A program made the position numbers and the translations under genes. A DNA stretch of 25,770 nucleotides, taken from assembly GCA_022844575.1 (NCBI GenBank), contig JALHLL010000020.1, positions 1 through 25,770 of the forward strand, read 5' to 3'. This document shows, in pieces, positions 1 to 7,977 of the stretch (within the stretch, counting starts at the first letter, position 1; each line of letters starts with the position of its first letter). Source of the DNA: a bacterium (GTDB lineage: Bacteria; Bacteroidota; Ignavibacteria; Kapaibacteriales; UBA961). The notes beneath the pieces are model-generated. The model worked only from the letters and a program-made list of their open reading frames with translations. It ran no database searches and was not told where the DNA came from.

Positions 1-90
1 GCTCTTAGTGGAAGCGAATGGGAAGACATTTTCGAATTGTATGCAACACTGTGTAACTTTGTGAAAATGAATAACTACTTGACAGAATGA
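1..90 (+). CDS. C-terminal tail of an unidentified protein (partial)
   Basis: The first frame is open from the window edge for 29 codons and ends in TGA at 88-90. The peptide has balanced composition with a short amphipathic stretch (EWEDIFELYATLCNFVK), as expected for the end of a real protein. Its start lies outside the window and the piece is too short to assign to a family. It runs in the same direction as the four unknown genes that follow. A chance open stretch of 29 codons in AT-rich DNA cannot be excluded. Confidence 0.35.
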   Translation, partial: ALSGSEWEDIFELYATLCNFVKMNNYLTE

Positions 91-318
91 TATAAACTAT
101 CAAAGCTCTTGAAAAGGAGAATGTAACCTTAGCATTGTAATCGAGCATTAGCAATAATTTTTGTTAGATCAAATGATAGATTCGATTCGCAAAGTCATAC
201 CCTCAGCATTTTTGCACTGATGTCTATCTGTACGATGGATACTACTATGGCTTGTGATAATTCAGAATTGTACGAATAAAGTAGGAAGTAATGACACTTT
301 CATATTGATGAGATTAAG
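91..318. other. Spacer with no recognisable gene
   Basis: No RNA gene or terminator hairpin was seen here. One reading ending just after position 318 (WILLWLVIIQNCTNKVG) resembles the start of an exported protein, but it lacks a good start codon and terminates in the first codons of the next gene. It may be a decayed leader or chance. No exact TAnnTTTG promoter element was found for the cluster that follows. Confidence 0.4.
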
Positions 319-687
319 ATGTTTTGGTTAATAATAATATATATAATACATTTTTACTTTTTTATAGAATTTTTAGACTATTATTACGACCTTGTTCTCT
401 TGTTTCTTTACATAGCATGTTACCCTATTGTGCATATTGTCGCAATCCTATTTTCCTATTTATTGAAACAACATCGTGAAGCAAAATTGTTACTTATTCT
501 GGCTTTAATTGTCATATCTACATTCTTTGGTGTAGGTTTGATGGTAGAGTTGTCGTGGATTTCAAAGGACACAATGATAAAGTTGCAACCTTTGGCATCT
601 TCTGCAATAAGTATTATTTACCTGTCAGTAATTTTTGTTTCCAGAGCGATCGAATATTCTAAAGAAAGAAAAAGAAGACACGAATAA
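319..687 (+). CDS. Small four-helix inner-membrane protein, unknown function
   Basis: This 122-residue protein is almost entirely hydrophobic. Four membrane segments can be read at about residues 2-20, 23-47, 56-77 and 92-109, followed by a short strongly basic tail (KERKRRHE) that should stay in the cytoplasm. There is no signal peptidase site, and no catalytic or binding motif that I recognise. The start is the first ATG of the frame and has no Shine-Dalgarno sequence, which is normal for this group of bacteria. It is the first of four consecutive plus-strand genes encoding membrane or exported proteins, so a shared role is possible, but nothing in the sequence says what it is. Confidence 0.6.
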   Translation: MFWLIIIYIIHFYFFIEFLDYYYDLVLLFLYIACYPIVHIVAILFSYLLKQHREAKLLLILALIVISTFFGVGLMVELSWISKDTMIKLQPLASSAISIIYLSVIFVSRAIEYSKERKRRHE

Positions 688-728
688 ATTCAAGAATGCG
701 AAACCATACGCTTAAGTTAAATATACAA

Positions 729-1298
729 ATGAAAACCCTAATCCTAATCATCCTAAGTCTATTCTTGCAAAGTTATGCGGTGAGTAATAATACTAACCGT
801 GGTAAAGGCGATGTGCTTTTTAAGTCTGATATGCTAACTCTTCATAATGAACTTGACACATTGGAAAAAAATGGTAGACTGTTAGATTGGAATACCTATT
901 ATAAAAACTATAGAGAAATGATTACGTTTGCCGATTCGTCCGGTGATTCATTAGGGTACTTTAGGTGTTTTCTTGTTAAAAAAGGTATTGTTAACAAAAA
1001 TTTCAAGTATTCCATACTACTATTAGCAGGTGCGGCGGGCGGATATGAAAGTCATGTGTACGTTGTTGTTAAGAACAAACACAATAAATTCTTAGATAAG
1101 CAACTAATTGCACAGTTGTTAGCGGACTGCGGCGGTGAATCATGTATCTATGGAACATTGAAGAATGACCTTTCAGCCGAGTTAATAGATTACTCCATAG
1201 AAAGAGATTGTAGCGCGGACTCGGTAACACGAGAGGGAATAAATAGTAAGTACCAAATTGTATTTGATACAACAACAAAGAAATTTGTGAGGAAATGA
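729..1298 (+). CDS. Small exported protein with signal peptide, unknown function
   Basis: The reading frame opens at 696, but the ATG at 729 is preferred because it starts directly with a classical signal peptide (MKTLILIILSLFLQSYA) and gives 189 residues. The mature part, about 170 residues, mixes predicted strands and helices. It has a close cysteine pair in DCGGESC near residue 142 that could form a disulfide after export, and a glycine-rich turn (LLAGAAGGYES) before it. There is no lipobox and no T9SS C-terminal domain. It lies 41 bases after the preceding membrane-protein gene in the same direction. I do not recognise the family; a periplasmic soluble protein is the safest description. 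Confidence 0.65.
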   Translation: MKTLILIILSLFLQSYAVSNNTNRGKGDVLFKSDMLTLHNELDTLEKNGRLLDWNTYYKNYREMITFADSSGDSLGYFRCFLVKKGIVNKNFKYSILLLAGAAGGYESHVYVVVKNKHNKFLDKQLIAQLLADCGGESCIYGTLKNDLSAELIDYSIERDCSADSVTREGINSKYQIVFDTTTKKFVRK

Positions 1299-1425
1299 TT
1301 GGAAAAAACAATACTGAGGTGTTATTGGTATGGTCATAGCGCTATTATCATTTTCCCAAAAGTATGGTATTTTAGAACATATTTATCCGAATGATATGTG
1401 AATTTAGCAAAACATCACTTATTGT

Positions 1426-2037
1426 ATGCAAATGAACCAAGTAGTTCTGATTATCAGCTTGGTATTATCACCCATACTGATTTATTATGCGATAGAAACC
1501 CTTAAGTCAACACCTATAAGGAGAACGGAGGTTGTAAATCCTGTCATAATACCTCCGGAATTGTTCGGTGGAGATACAATCTATATTGGTGATAGTTATG
1601 ATAGAATCAACAAAGTTTCACCGCTTACACATTATTGGCATTCCGAATTGCTTTTAGGTAGAAATATTATAGATGAAGAATTACCATATAGGGGACTTGA
1701 ACTAATATCAGAAGCGGAGTTCAACACATCGGATCAACTTGTGGGGTTATCTTTTCCGATTGAAGATAGAGATTCGCTTCCGCTGGAAAAACTTTTCGAC
1801 AATACAATGAACATACTCAAGAAGTATCATGGTAAAGATTATGTATTGCTTCTGAACAATAAAGATACCACTAACTTTTTAGTTCACTGGAATGCTTATA
1901 ATGATATAGAAGTACTTCTTGAATATCAAGGAGGCCCTTATAAATACAGATCAGGGTTCTGGATTTATTATAATAAAATCTATAGATTCTCTTTAGATGA
2001 GTATCATAAAGTAGAATATACCCCCGCTTGTAAATAG
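1426..2037 (+). CDS. Membrane-anchored protein with external domain, unknown function
   Basis: This protein of 203 residues (201 if the second ATG at 1432 is used) has one N-terminal hydrophobic segment at about residues 5-25 with no clear cleavage site, so it is probably an anchor. The remaining ~175 residues form an acidic, aromatic-rich soluble domain ending in a tyrosine-rich region (YKYRSGFWIYYNKIYRFSL). No catalytic motif or known family was recognised. It follows the preceding exported-protein gene by 127 bases and precedes a six-helix membrane protein by 14 bases. The short distance to the next gene suggests cotranscription with it. Confidence 0.65.
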   Translation: MQMNQVVLIISLVLSPILIYYAIETLKSTPIRRTEVVNPVIIPPELFGGDTIYIGDSYDRINKVSPLTHYWHSELLLGRNIIDEELPYRGLELISEAEFNTSDQLVGLSFPIEDRDSLPLEKLFDNTMNILKKYHGKDYVLLLNNKDTTNFLVHWNAYNDIEVLLEYQGGPYKYRSGFWIYYNKIYRFSLDEYHKVEYTPACK

Positions 2038-2051
2038 AAATTTAATACCGT

Positions 2052-2669
2052 ATGATCTCTTCTAAGCACTTTTCGTTCTTATATAAACTAAAAACAAGCA
2101 GTTATATAGCTGTTCTTTTTCTTTACTTTTTCTTGTTCGAACAGGTATATGGCGATACTACAAAGTACGAGTTACCTTCTTACTTGTGGTTTATGAATCT
2201 CATCAACATACCAATAGGTGTTGTTGTTTATTATTTTGCTTTTTATAAAAGTAAAGAAAGTGGATGGACAAAGGTGCTCATTTGCATTAAAATTGTGTAT
2301 ATATTCTTTCTTCTCAATAGTCTGTTTATGCCAGTATATATAATGAAAGACGGTGAACCCTATTTAAGAGAAAAATTTATAATTATAAGTATTTATTACC
2401 TTTTATCACTTGTACATTTTTTACCATTGTTAAAGTTTCGCAAAAGGGAGACATTTCATGTTGTATTTTTTTCATTCTGCATATCAATTGTTGTTGGTCT
2501 ATTTTGCCAAGTGTTTCAATCATTTAATGCGGATAATTCCTTAAATACCTTAGCTATATACAGTAAAGATGTGTTTTACTTCTACCCTTCAAGGTTTAAA
2601 TTCTATATTGATATGGTGTTATTGACTATATGTTTTATAAGGATGGTTGAGAGAAAGAAAAGCGAATAG
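2052..2669 (+). CDS. Six-helix integral membrane protein, unknown function
   Basis: This 205-residue protein has about six hydrophobic segments (roughly residues 16-33, 46-66, 74-96, 108-127, 134-155 and 180-198). Aromatic residues are frequent, and it ends in a basic tail (RMVERKKSE). No transporter, kinase or peptidase signature is visible. It starts 14 bases after the previous stop codon, which suggests that the two genes form one transcript. Its 3' end faces the minus-strand TatD gene with only 11 bases between the stops, and no hairpin terminator was seen in that gap. Confidence 0.65.
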   Translation: MISSKHFSFLYKLKTSSYIAVLFLYFFLFEQVYGDTTKYELPSYLWFMNLINIPIGVVVYYFAFYKSKESGWTKVLICIKIVYIFFLLNSLFMPVYIMKDGEPYLREKFIIISIYYLLSLVHFLPLLKFRKRETFHVVFFSFCISIVVGLFCQVFQSFNADNSLNTLAIYSKDVFYFYPSRFKFYIDMVLLTICFIRMVERKKSE

Positions 2670-2680
2670 TAAAAAACTTC

Positions 2681-3361
2681 TCAGGACCTTCCTTTTTCAA
2701 AAAACACGTTATGAGCATTATCCCATACTATGTTTTTCAAATCATCAACTGAACTTTGCCTGATTGTTGCGGCACATTCATATATATCGGTAATAGGCAT
2801 GGTACTGTCGTCATTTTCCAAAAAGAAACCGTTATTCGGTGCATTTTTCAGAATTTCTTTGACATGAGAATCGGGTTTACAAATTGAGGCACCGAATGAT
2901 AGTATAAATCCATGTTTCCATAATTTATCGGCTATAGTGCTTTTTGTATTAAATCCGTGAATTATCCAGGGCCTCTGCTGTTTAAAACTCTTTTTAAGTT
3001 CTATAATTTCATTGTAGGCACGTACACAATGTATAATAAGCGGCTTATCGTATTGTTCCGCTAATTCGGCATGAAGTACAAATATTTTTTGTTGTTCATG
3101 TACAGAATTACCTCTTAGTTTGTCAATACCCGTTTCGCCAATGGCTTTAATGCTTTTATTTTGTAAAATACGGTCGAATAATGGCTCCGCTTTTTCCCAT
3201 AATTCAGTACTTGCATTCCAAGGATGCAAACCGATGCTATAATATCTGTGATCAGGCAGAACGAAACTGCCGTCAATATCCGCTATATTAATATTAACAA
3301 TGGCAATTTCACTATTATCGCGGAAATGGGTATGACAATTAAAAAAGTGAGGGCTATTCAT
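2681..3361 (-). CDS. TatD-family metal-dependent hydrolase (short form)
   Basis: The protein has 226 residues, somewhat shorter than the usual ~255-265 of TatD. The family's metal-site series is present in order: the HxH pair H10/H12, GLHPW at 44-48, E76 in AIGETGID, H111 in LIIHC, H135 in WIIHGF, and LEND with D184 in place of the usual LETD. TatD enzymes form a TIM-barrel amidohydrolase fold; characterised members act as DNases or D-aminoacyl-tRNA deacylases, but the substrate of this one is unknown. The proline normally following the aspartate motif is absent (LENDDS). The start codon overlaps the end of the upstream PPC-domain gene by 8 bases, so the two are probably translated from one transcript. 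Confidence 0.85.
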   Translation of the reverse strand: MNSPHFFNCHTHFRDNSEIAIVNINIADIDGSFVLPDHRYYSIGLHPWNASTELWEKAEPLFDRILQNKSIKAIGETGIDKLRGNSVHEQQKIFVLHAELAEQYDKPLIIHCVRAYNEIIELKKSFKQQRPWIIHGFNTKSTIADKLWKHGFILSFGASICKPDSHVKEILKNAPNNGFFLENDDSTMPITDIYECAATIRQSSVDDLKNIVWDNAHNVFFEKGRS

Positions 3362-3842
3362 TACCTTTTATCAATAATTTGTTGAATCCGGTTTTCGGGT
3401 CTATCTCGCGCGAAAAGACAATGTCCGACACAATCGCTATCATAATTTCGGCCGTCATAAAAACGGTGGTTCCGTTTTCCAAATGTCCGCCTTTTGTATT
3501 TCCTAACGAATCGGAAAAAGAGATATGCAGATGAACTCCACTTTCGGCTACCGTGCCGGTAAGCGAAACAATTTCAAATGGACCTTGTAGAGAATCTATA
3601 GTCGGTTGCGCCGCAAAACGTAAACGTACATTTTTTATGCTACCCACGCATGTTAATAAACAACCGGATTTTACTTTATATTTTTTGGCGAAATTTTCGA
3701 GCGATTGTTTTATATCGTCTCCGGGGTCTAAGCGTAAAGCAGCAGTCTGTATATCTTTTGTGCTAATATGTACTTTCGGTTCAGTCGAGTAAGCCGTTTG
3801 TTGTAGGAATAACACGGACAAAAGCAGCAAAACATATTTCAT
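3354..3842 (-). CDS. Exported PPC/DUF296-domain protein
   Basis: The protein has 162 residues and begins with a signal peptide (MKYVLLLLSVLFLQQTAYS). The rest is a PPC (DUF296) domain, recognised from LDPGDDIKQSLENFAKKY, the central GxLLTCVGSIKNVRLRF strand-turn, and the histidine cluster GVHLHISFSDSLGNTKGGHL, which in structures of the family binds a metal. PPC domains form trimers; in plants they accompany AT-hook DNA-binding motifs, but bacterial single-domain versions are of unknown function. The signal peptide is notable, since most bacterial PPC proteins look cytoplasmic. It sits between folP (8 bases upstream) and the TatD gene (8-base overlap), in a tight operon. Confidence 0.8.
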   Translation of the reverse strand: MKYVLLLLSVLFLQQTAYSTEPKVHISTKDIQTAALRLDPGDDIKQSLENFAKKYKVKSGCLLTCVGSIKNVRLRFAAQPTIDSLQGPFEIVSLTGTVAESGVHLHISFSDSLGNTKGGHLENGTTVFMTAEIMIAIVSDIVFSREIDPKTGFNKLLIKGNE

Positions 3843-3850
3843 AGTGATGA

Positions 3851-4648
3851 TTACAGTTGTTCGGCAATTAGTTTTAATTGATGCAATAATCCTACATTAT
3901 GCACTCGAATAATATCCGCACCCGATTCGAGCAATAAGGCATGTATCATAGCTGTTGCATTATCTCTCTCTTTGGCATTTTCAATTCCAAGTGTTTTCCC
4001 GATGAAGGATTTGCGTGAAACACCCAAAACCATAGGCACTCCGAGTTCGGTAAATCGATTATGGTTTTTTAAGAGTGACCAATTATGCTCTGCCGTTTTT
4101 CCGAATCCGATACCGACGTCCGCCATTATTTTTTTTACACCAAATGATTTTGCTAAACGCACTTTATCTTTAAGGTTTTGCAAAACCTCCGCTACCACAT
4201 TCCGATATTGCGGGTTATCTTGCATAGTGCGTGGTGAGCCCTGCATATGCATTAATATCATTTCCGCTTTATATTTTGCCGCCAAGTGCGCTATACGTAC
4301 ATCGTATTCCAAACCGCTTATATCGTTAATAATAGTTGCCCCTGCCTCTAATGCTGCTTCAGCTACGGAATATTTAAGGGTATCAATGGAAATGGGAATT
4401 TCCGTATTCCATTTACGGATTCCTTCGATAATGGGAATAACACGTTTCATCTCCTCATCGGCTGAAACGGGTTCAGCTCCGGGACGACTACTTTCTCCTC
4501 CAATATCCAATAAATCCGCACCTTCATCAATCAGCCGTAAGGCATGGTTTATTGCTGCCTCGCTTAAAAAGTGTTCTCCACCATCGGAAAACGAATCGGG
4601 TGTTACATTTACTATACCCATTATTCGGGGAAGCATACTTTTGTCCAT
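3851..4648 (-). CDS. folP: Dihydropteroate synthase
   Basis: This cytoplasmic enzyme joins 6-hydroxymethyl-dihydropterin pyrophosphate to p-aminobenzoate in folate synthesis and is the target of sulfonamides. The 265 residues match the usual length. Diagnostic motifs are complete: MGIVNVTPDSFSDGG at residues 10-24, LLDIGGESSRPGAEPVS, the SIDT strand, INDISGL, LMHMQGSPRTMQ, ADVGIGFGKT with the pterin-pocket aspartate, LGVSRKSFIG with the substrate lysine, and the closing RVHNVG strand. It leads a minus-strand operon with an exported PPC protein and a TatD hydrolase. No exact TAnnTTTG element was found upstream, so its promoter is not identified. Confidence 0.97.
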   Translation of the reverse strand: MDKSMLPRIMGIVNVTPDSFSDGGEHFLSEAAINHALRLIDEGADLLDIGGESSRPGAEPVSADEEMKRVIPIIEGIRKWNTEIPISIDTLKYSVAEAALEAGATIINDISGLEYDVRIAHLAAKYKAEMILMHMQGSPRTMQDNPQYRNVVAEVLQNLKDKVRLAKSFGVKKIMADVGIGFGKTAEHNWSLLKNHNRFTELGVPMVLGVSRKSFIGKTLGIENAKERDNATAMIHALLLESGADIIRVHNVGLLHQLKLIAEQL

Positions 4649-5029
4649 AGTCTTTACATTGATGAAAAGGATATCGAATCGAACTGCCTTATATTATTCA
4701 CACATTGAATCACACAACATGACAAAAACTGTGCCGTTTGAAAGAAAAATGTTATAGTATGCAGAAACTTTCGCTTTTTAATGTAAAAGAGTTCTGTTTT
4801 CTACGGGTTTTTGCGTAGAAAGCAACTCTAAGCAGAGTAGCTATGAGTATAGTGCATACACCCACGCTACGCCTTTTTATCTCATTGAGCCGAAGCTACT
4901 GTTACCTTTTAATATTTTTTGTGTCATTTGTATATAAATGTCTTTTGATAAGGTAATCAGTGTACAAAACTTGTCGCAACTGGTTCTTTGTACCTTCACC
5001 ACATACTATAAACCTGTTTCTATATATTT
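4649..5029. other. Divergent intergenic region (folP / WD40 gene)
   Basis: This 381-base stretch separates the start of folP from the start of the WD40 gene, so it should hold promoters for both. No open frame with protein-like composition and no RNA gene was recognised. An 8-base-pair hairpin lies at 4798-4821 (listed separately). Near-matches to a -7 element occur (for example TATTTTTTG near 4913 and TTCTTTG ending at 4989), but none is exact with a correctly spaced -33 TTTG, so no promoter is called. Confidence 0.5.
4798..4821. repeat. Short inverted repeat (hairpin)
   Basis: TTTCTACG at 4798-4805 is followed after an 8-base loop by its perfect complement CGTAGAAA at 4814-4821. There is no T-tract after either arm, so it is not a standard terminator. 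It could be an operator-like palindrome or a leader hairpin in the folP/WD40 divergent region, or chance. Confidence 0.3.
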
Positions 5030-7366
5030 ATGATCCGCTTATTATTATTTCTTATCGTTTCCACAGTAACACTACACGCTCAAACAGCGATTAAACCAAT
5101 GTGGGATAAATGGCTATACCGTTTTGTGGGACAAGATGCCGTATTCAGTTCTGATGGATCACGTATTATTACCATAACTGGGGGAATGAGTGTTTGGGAC
5201 GCGAAGAGTGGTGTATTGCAGCATAACTTAGTATTAACGGATAATGGGATTAATAAATACTCCTTTTCCGATTCTTTAGTAGCTTTTGTGGGCAATGTTT
5301 ATATGTATGATACATTAGAAGTATGGAATTATTACACAGCCAAACATGTGTCGTCATTTCTCACCTCTCCTGTCCAATGCATGACTTTCGATAAAAAGGG
5401 AAAATACATTGCAACAGCAAACCACGAAAAGATTGAAATAAGAGATGCAAAAAACGGTATGATGCTCCATTCTTTTCCGGTAAACAATAGACACCCCACA
5501 TTTCACCTATCGTTTAATGCAGATGCCACAATGTTGATTTCCGCTACGCAGGATACAGTACATATGTGGAGTTTAAAGGAAAACCGTTTAATCGAAAAGT
5601 ATAGTAAGGATACTTCCAATAAATCTGAAATTCCGTACATATTCAGCGATAAAGGAAACACAATAGCTTTACATGATATACAAAAAAACAAAACAATATT
5701 TCGTGATATCACAACAAATAAGAAAGTGGGCGAAATTCCGACAAGTGTACCAATTTTAGCGATGGGTATTCCCGAAAAGTACAATTGTATAACCGGTTTG
5801 TATGATAACATTATTAGAATCTGGGACATAGAAACGGGAACACTTATGCGTTCATTTGAAGGGTTTGAAAATCAGATTTACAATATACGGTTTAATGCAG
5901 ATACCACTTTACTTATAGCAAGTGATTATGGGAGCGTTTTTATTTGGGATGTAAAAACGGCTGAGCTTGTAAAAAAAATTACGTTTGAAAATGAGGAATA
6001 CTTCATGAGTGCAGCACTCTTTTCTGGAACGGATGTGCTGATAACATTAAGCAATGGCGAAGCATATATTTATGATTGGTCAAGCGAAGAAAGAAAAAAC
6101 ATATTTAAAGGTTTTTGGACCACCGATAAAATGATATGTAGTGAAATTGAAGAAGAAGTATTAATAAAAAACTCCAAGTACATTGAAAGAAGAAAACTCG
6201 GTACGGGAATATTGTCTGATAATTTAGAGAGACCGGGTCGTGACCCGTATGAGGGCTTTTCTGTAATCAGTAATGATGGTAAGTATGTTATTACTACCGA
6301 ACGGAGGGGTGATAGTATCTACTATTCACTTGTTAACACAGCCACAAAAGTAAAACTATGGGAACATATTTATGACAGTACATCATACAGTGTGTTCAGT
6401 AAAAGTAACAACAAAATTGCCGCGAATAAGGGGAAATCTATTGTAATTATCTATGACACTTTAAGAAATATTATACAAACAATAGATAATAAACCATATG
6501 GAGTCTCGAATATGTATTTCGATAATGAAGGAAATATATTATTTATTTACGGCAGTAATATTACAAGGATGTGGGATGTAAATACCGGAAAATTTTTACA
6601 TTGGTTTAACGGAACGGCGACATCAGAGAAGTATTTGAATGAGGGTCTCGGCAGATTGGTAACTGTTGTTTCCTTTCGGTTCGATATATGGGATATATAT
6701 ACGGGTGAAAAACTTAAGACGATAGATAACATAGGGAATTCCACTTCCGCACAATACCATCCGACGGATAATGAATTTCTTGTTTTGGATGAAAAAAATC
6801 ATTTGATAAAAGTAATAGATGCGGAAAGTGGAAATATGCTGTTTTCAGTTCATGATACTACAGCGAGGGGAGTAAGTTATGACGCGAAAGGGAAGTTTAT
6901 ATATTCAGCCGGATATGGTGTTAATCCCAAATTATACAGTGCTGTAAATGGTGAATATCTTGCAGATTTAGTAGGGTCGAGAGACGGTTCTTATGTGGTG
7001 CAATTTTCCGATAATGGAAACTATGTGATGGGGATAGGAAGTAGAGGTAAATTGATGGTTTGGGATTTACGAAACATAAACACCACCACCGTGCAAAACA
7101 ATAATACCCAACATACAACTGAAACAAGTGCTCTGGAACTATGTTATACAAACAAACAATTAACCGTAAAAATAAAAGAACACTTACAAGTTCAGGAAAA
7201 TTACGCTGTATATTCTATCTTCGGCAAAAAAATAGCAACAGGTCTTCTGCCTGCCGAGGCACATGAGTTTTCTCTGACTGTTAATAACTATCCGAACGGT
7301 ATCTATTATTTCGAGGCAAAAATAAACGGAAAGAGTTATGTACAAAAATTCTCTTTATATCAGTAA
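5030..7366 (+). CDS. Exported WD40-repeat protein with T9SS C-terminal sorting domain
   Basis: The 778-residue protein begins with a signal peptide (cleavage expected after LHAQ, about residue 18). Residues ~25-690 carry many WD40-like blades, seen from repeated closing strands such as IIRIWDIETGTLMRSF, GSVFIWDVKTAELV, MWDVNTGKFLHWF, FDIWDIYTGEKL and KLMVWDLRN, so it should form one or two beta-propellers. The last ~75 residues match a type A T9SS sorting domain, including YSIFGKKIATG, NYPNGIYYFEAKING and a final KFSLYQ. Such proteins are exported by Sec and then moved across the outer membrane by T9SS, ending up secreted or surface-attached. No enzymatic motif was seen; propellers of this kind usually bind proteins or ligands. 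The start is the first ATG, which is immediately followed by the signal peptide. It is probably a single-gene unit. Confidence 0.88.
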   Translation: MIRLLLFLIVSTVTLHAQTAIKPMWDKWLYRFVGQDAVFSSDGSRIITITGGMSVWDAKSGVLQHNLVLTDNGINKYSFSDSLVAFVGNVYMYDTLEVWNYYTAKHVSSFLTSPVQCMTFDKKGKYIATANHEKIEIRDAKNGMMLHSFPVNNRHPTFHLSFNADATMLISATQDTVHMWSLKENRLIEKYSKDTSNKSEIPYIFSDKGNTIALHDIQKNKTIFRDITTNKKVGEIPTSVPILAMGIPEKYNCITGLYDNIIRIWDIETGTLMRSFEGFENQIYNIRFNADTTLLIASDYGSVFIWDVKTAELVKKITFENEEYFMSAALFSGTDVLITLSNGEAYIYDWSSEERKNIFKGFWTTDKMICSEIEEEVLIKNSKYIERRKLGTGILSDNLERPGRDPYEGFSVISNDGKYVITTERRGDSIYYSLVNTATKVKLWEHIYDSTSYSVFSKSNNKIAANKGKSIVIIYDTLRNIIQTIDNKPYGVSNMYFDNEGNILFIYGSNITRMWDVNTGKFLHWFNGTATSEKYLNEGLGRLVTVVSFRFDIWDIYTGEKLKTIDNIGNSTSAQYHPTDNEFLVLDEKNHLIKVIDAESGNMLFSVHDTTARGVSYDAKGKFIYSAGYGVNPKLYSAVNGEYLADLVGSRDGSYVVQFSDNGNYVMGIGSRGKLMVWDLRNINTTTVQNNNTQHTTETSALELCYTNKQLTVKIKEHLQVQENYAVYSIFGKKIATGLLPAEAHEFSLTVNNYPNGIYYFEAKINGKSYVQKFSLYQ

Positions 7367-7507
7367 AATATACTCATACTCAAAAACCAAAGAGAATTCA
7401 ACAAACATGTAAAGAACAATCCTTTTTTGTGTGAGCTTTCTTCACGTGGGCTATTTAATAAAATCGGAAATTCTCGTACTTGGGAATGAAAAAAGGGGAT
7501 ATAAAGT

Positions 7508-7570
7508 CCTGTCATTCTACGTGAAATGAAGAATCTATCCGCGAAAGATTCTTCACTTCGTTCAGAAGAG
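7508..7570. repeat. REP-like palindromic repeat, degenerate on one side
   Basis: GAAGAATCT (7528-7536) and its exact complement AGATTCTTC (7546-7554) enclose ATCCGCGAA. The stem continues imperfectly outward through GTGAAAT on the left and ACTTCGTT on the right, and the left edge carries CCTGTCATTCT while the right edge TTCAGAAGAG has lost the matching GAATGACA end. Sequences of the form 'GTCATTCT...GAAGAATCT...AGATTCTTC(A/G)CTTCG(C/T)TCAGAATGAC' are a dispersed intergenic repeat I recognise from many bacterial genomes. On the minus strand it yields the familiar spurious peptide SSERSEESFADRFF. This copy appears half-eroded. Confidence 0.6.
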
Positions 7571-7918
7571 CGCGGTTTTCGTGTATTGCTCATCTTCACC
7601 TTCCCAATAAGTGTAGGAGATTAAAAATCGGTGCTGCTCACATCTGAAACGCTACGTGAGTTTAGTATTGGTTGCGGAAAGGGATGTATAAAGTGGGGCA
7701 AGTCGTACGAAATGCACAACAAGCCCACAAAACGTATTTTCAAGCCTTTGTTGAGATCATGGGTGAGTAATAAAGCTATGCTTAGGTAATGCGACTTTCA
7801 TTCTTCAGAAGCCCAATGAAGGAAATTATACAGAATCTTCCCTATAAGCTGTAAAATACCGATTCACGGAACGAGAGCCGGCAAATGTAAAAGTGAAGGT
7901 GACTCATTGCACTTTCTG

Positions 7919-7926
7919 TATTTTTG
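7919..7926 (+). promoter_or_regulatory. Candidate Bacteroidetes-type -7 element upstream of the acidic-linker gene
   Basis: TATTTTTG matches TAnnTTTG exactly and lies 51 bases before the ATG at 7978, implying transcription starting near 7932. A TTTG at the expected -33 distance is not present, so this is only a partial promoter match. It would drive the acidic-linker gene and the overlapping pdxA. Confidence 0.35.
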
Positions 7927-7977
7927 TATGGGTAAAAAGGTAATGAATCATCCACACTTTCAGCGATAGTGAGTATC

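Larger units (their letters stand above)
7367..7977. other. Long gene-free region
   Basis: About 610 bases lie between the WD40 gene and the acidic-linker gene. I found a degenerate palindromic repeat (7508-7570) and a -7-like promoter element (7919-7926), both listed separately. A small reading of 28 codons at 7684-7770 (MYKVGQVVRNAQQAHKTY...) looks protein-like but is preceded by an in-frame stop at 7663-7665 and could be a gene remnant. No tRNA or intact gene was seen. Confidence 0.5.

Noticed and set aside
1330..1401. A 23-codon reading (MVIALLSFSQKYGILEHIYP) between two unknown genes
   Set aside because: It is too short, has no ribosome-binding site or family, and its hydrophobic start is expected in AT-rich DNA.
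3972..4757. A 261-codon plus-strand frame opposite folP
   Set aside because: It is an antisense shadow of an unmistakable folP gene and has no recognisable protein features.
7360..7599. A 79-codon minus-strand frame containing SSERSEESFADRFF
   Set aside because: This peptide is the well-known spurious translation of a dispersed palindromic repeat; there is no supporting start or family.
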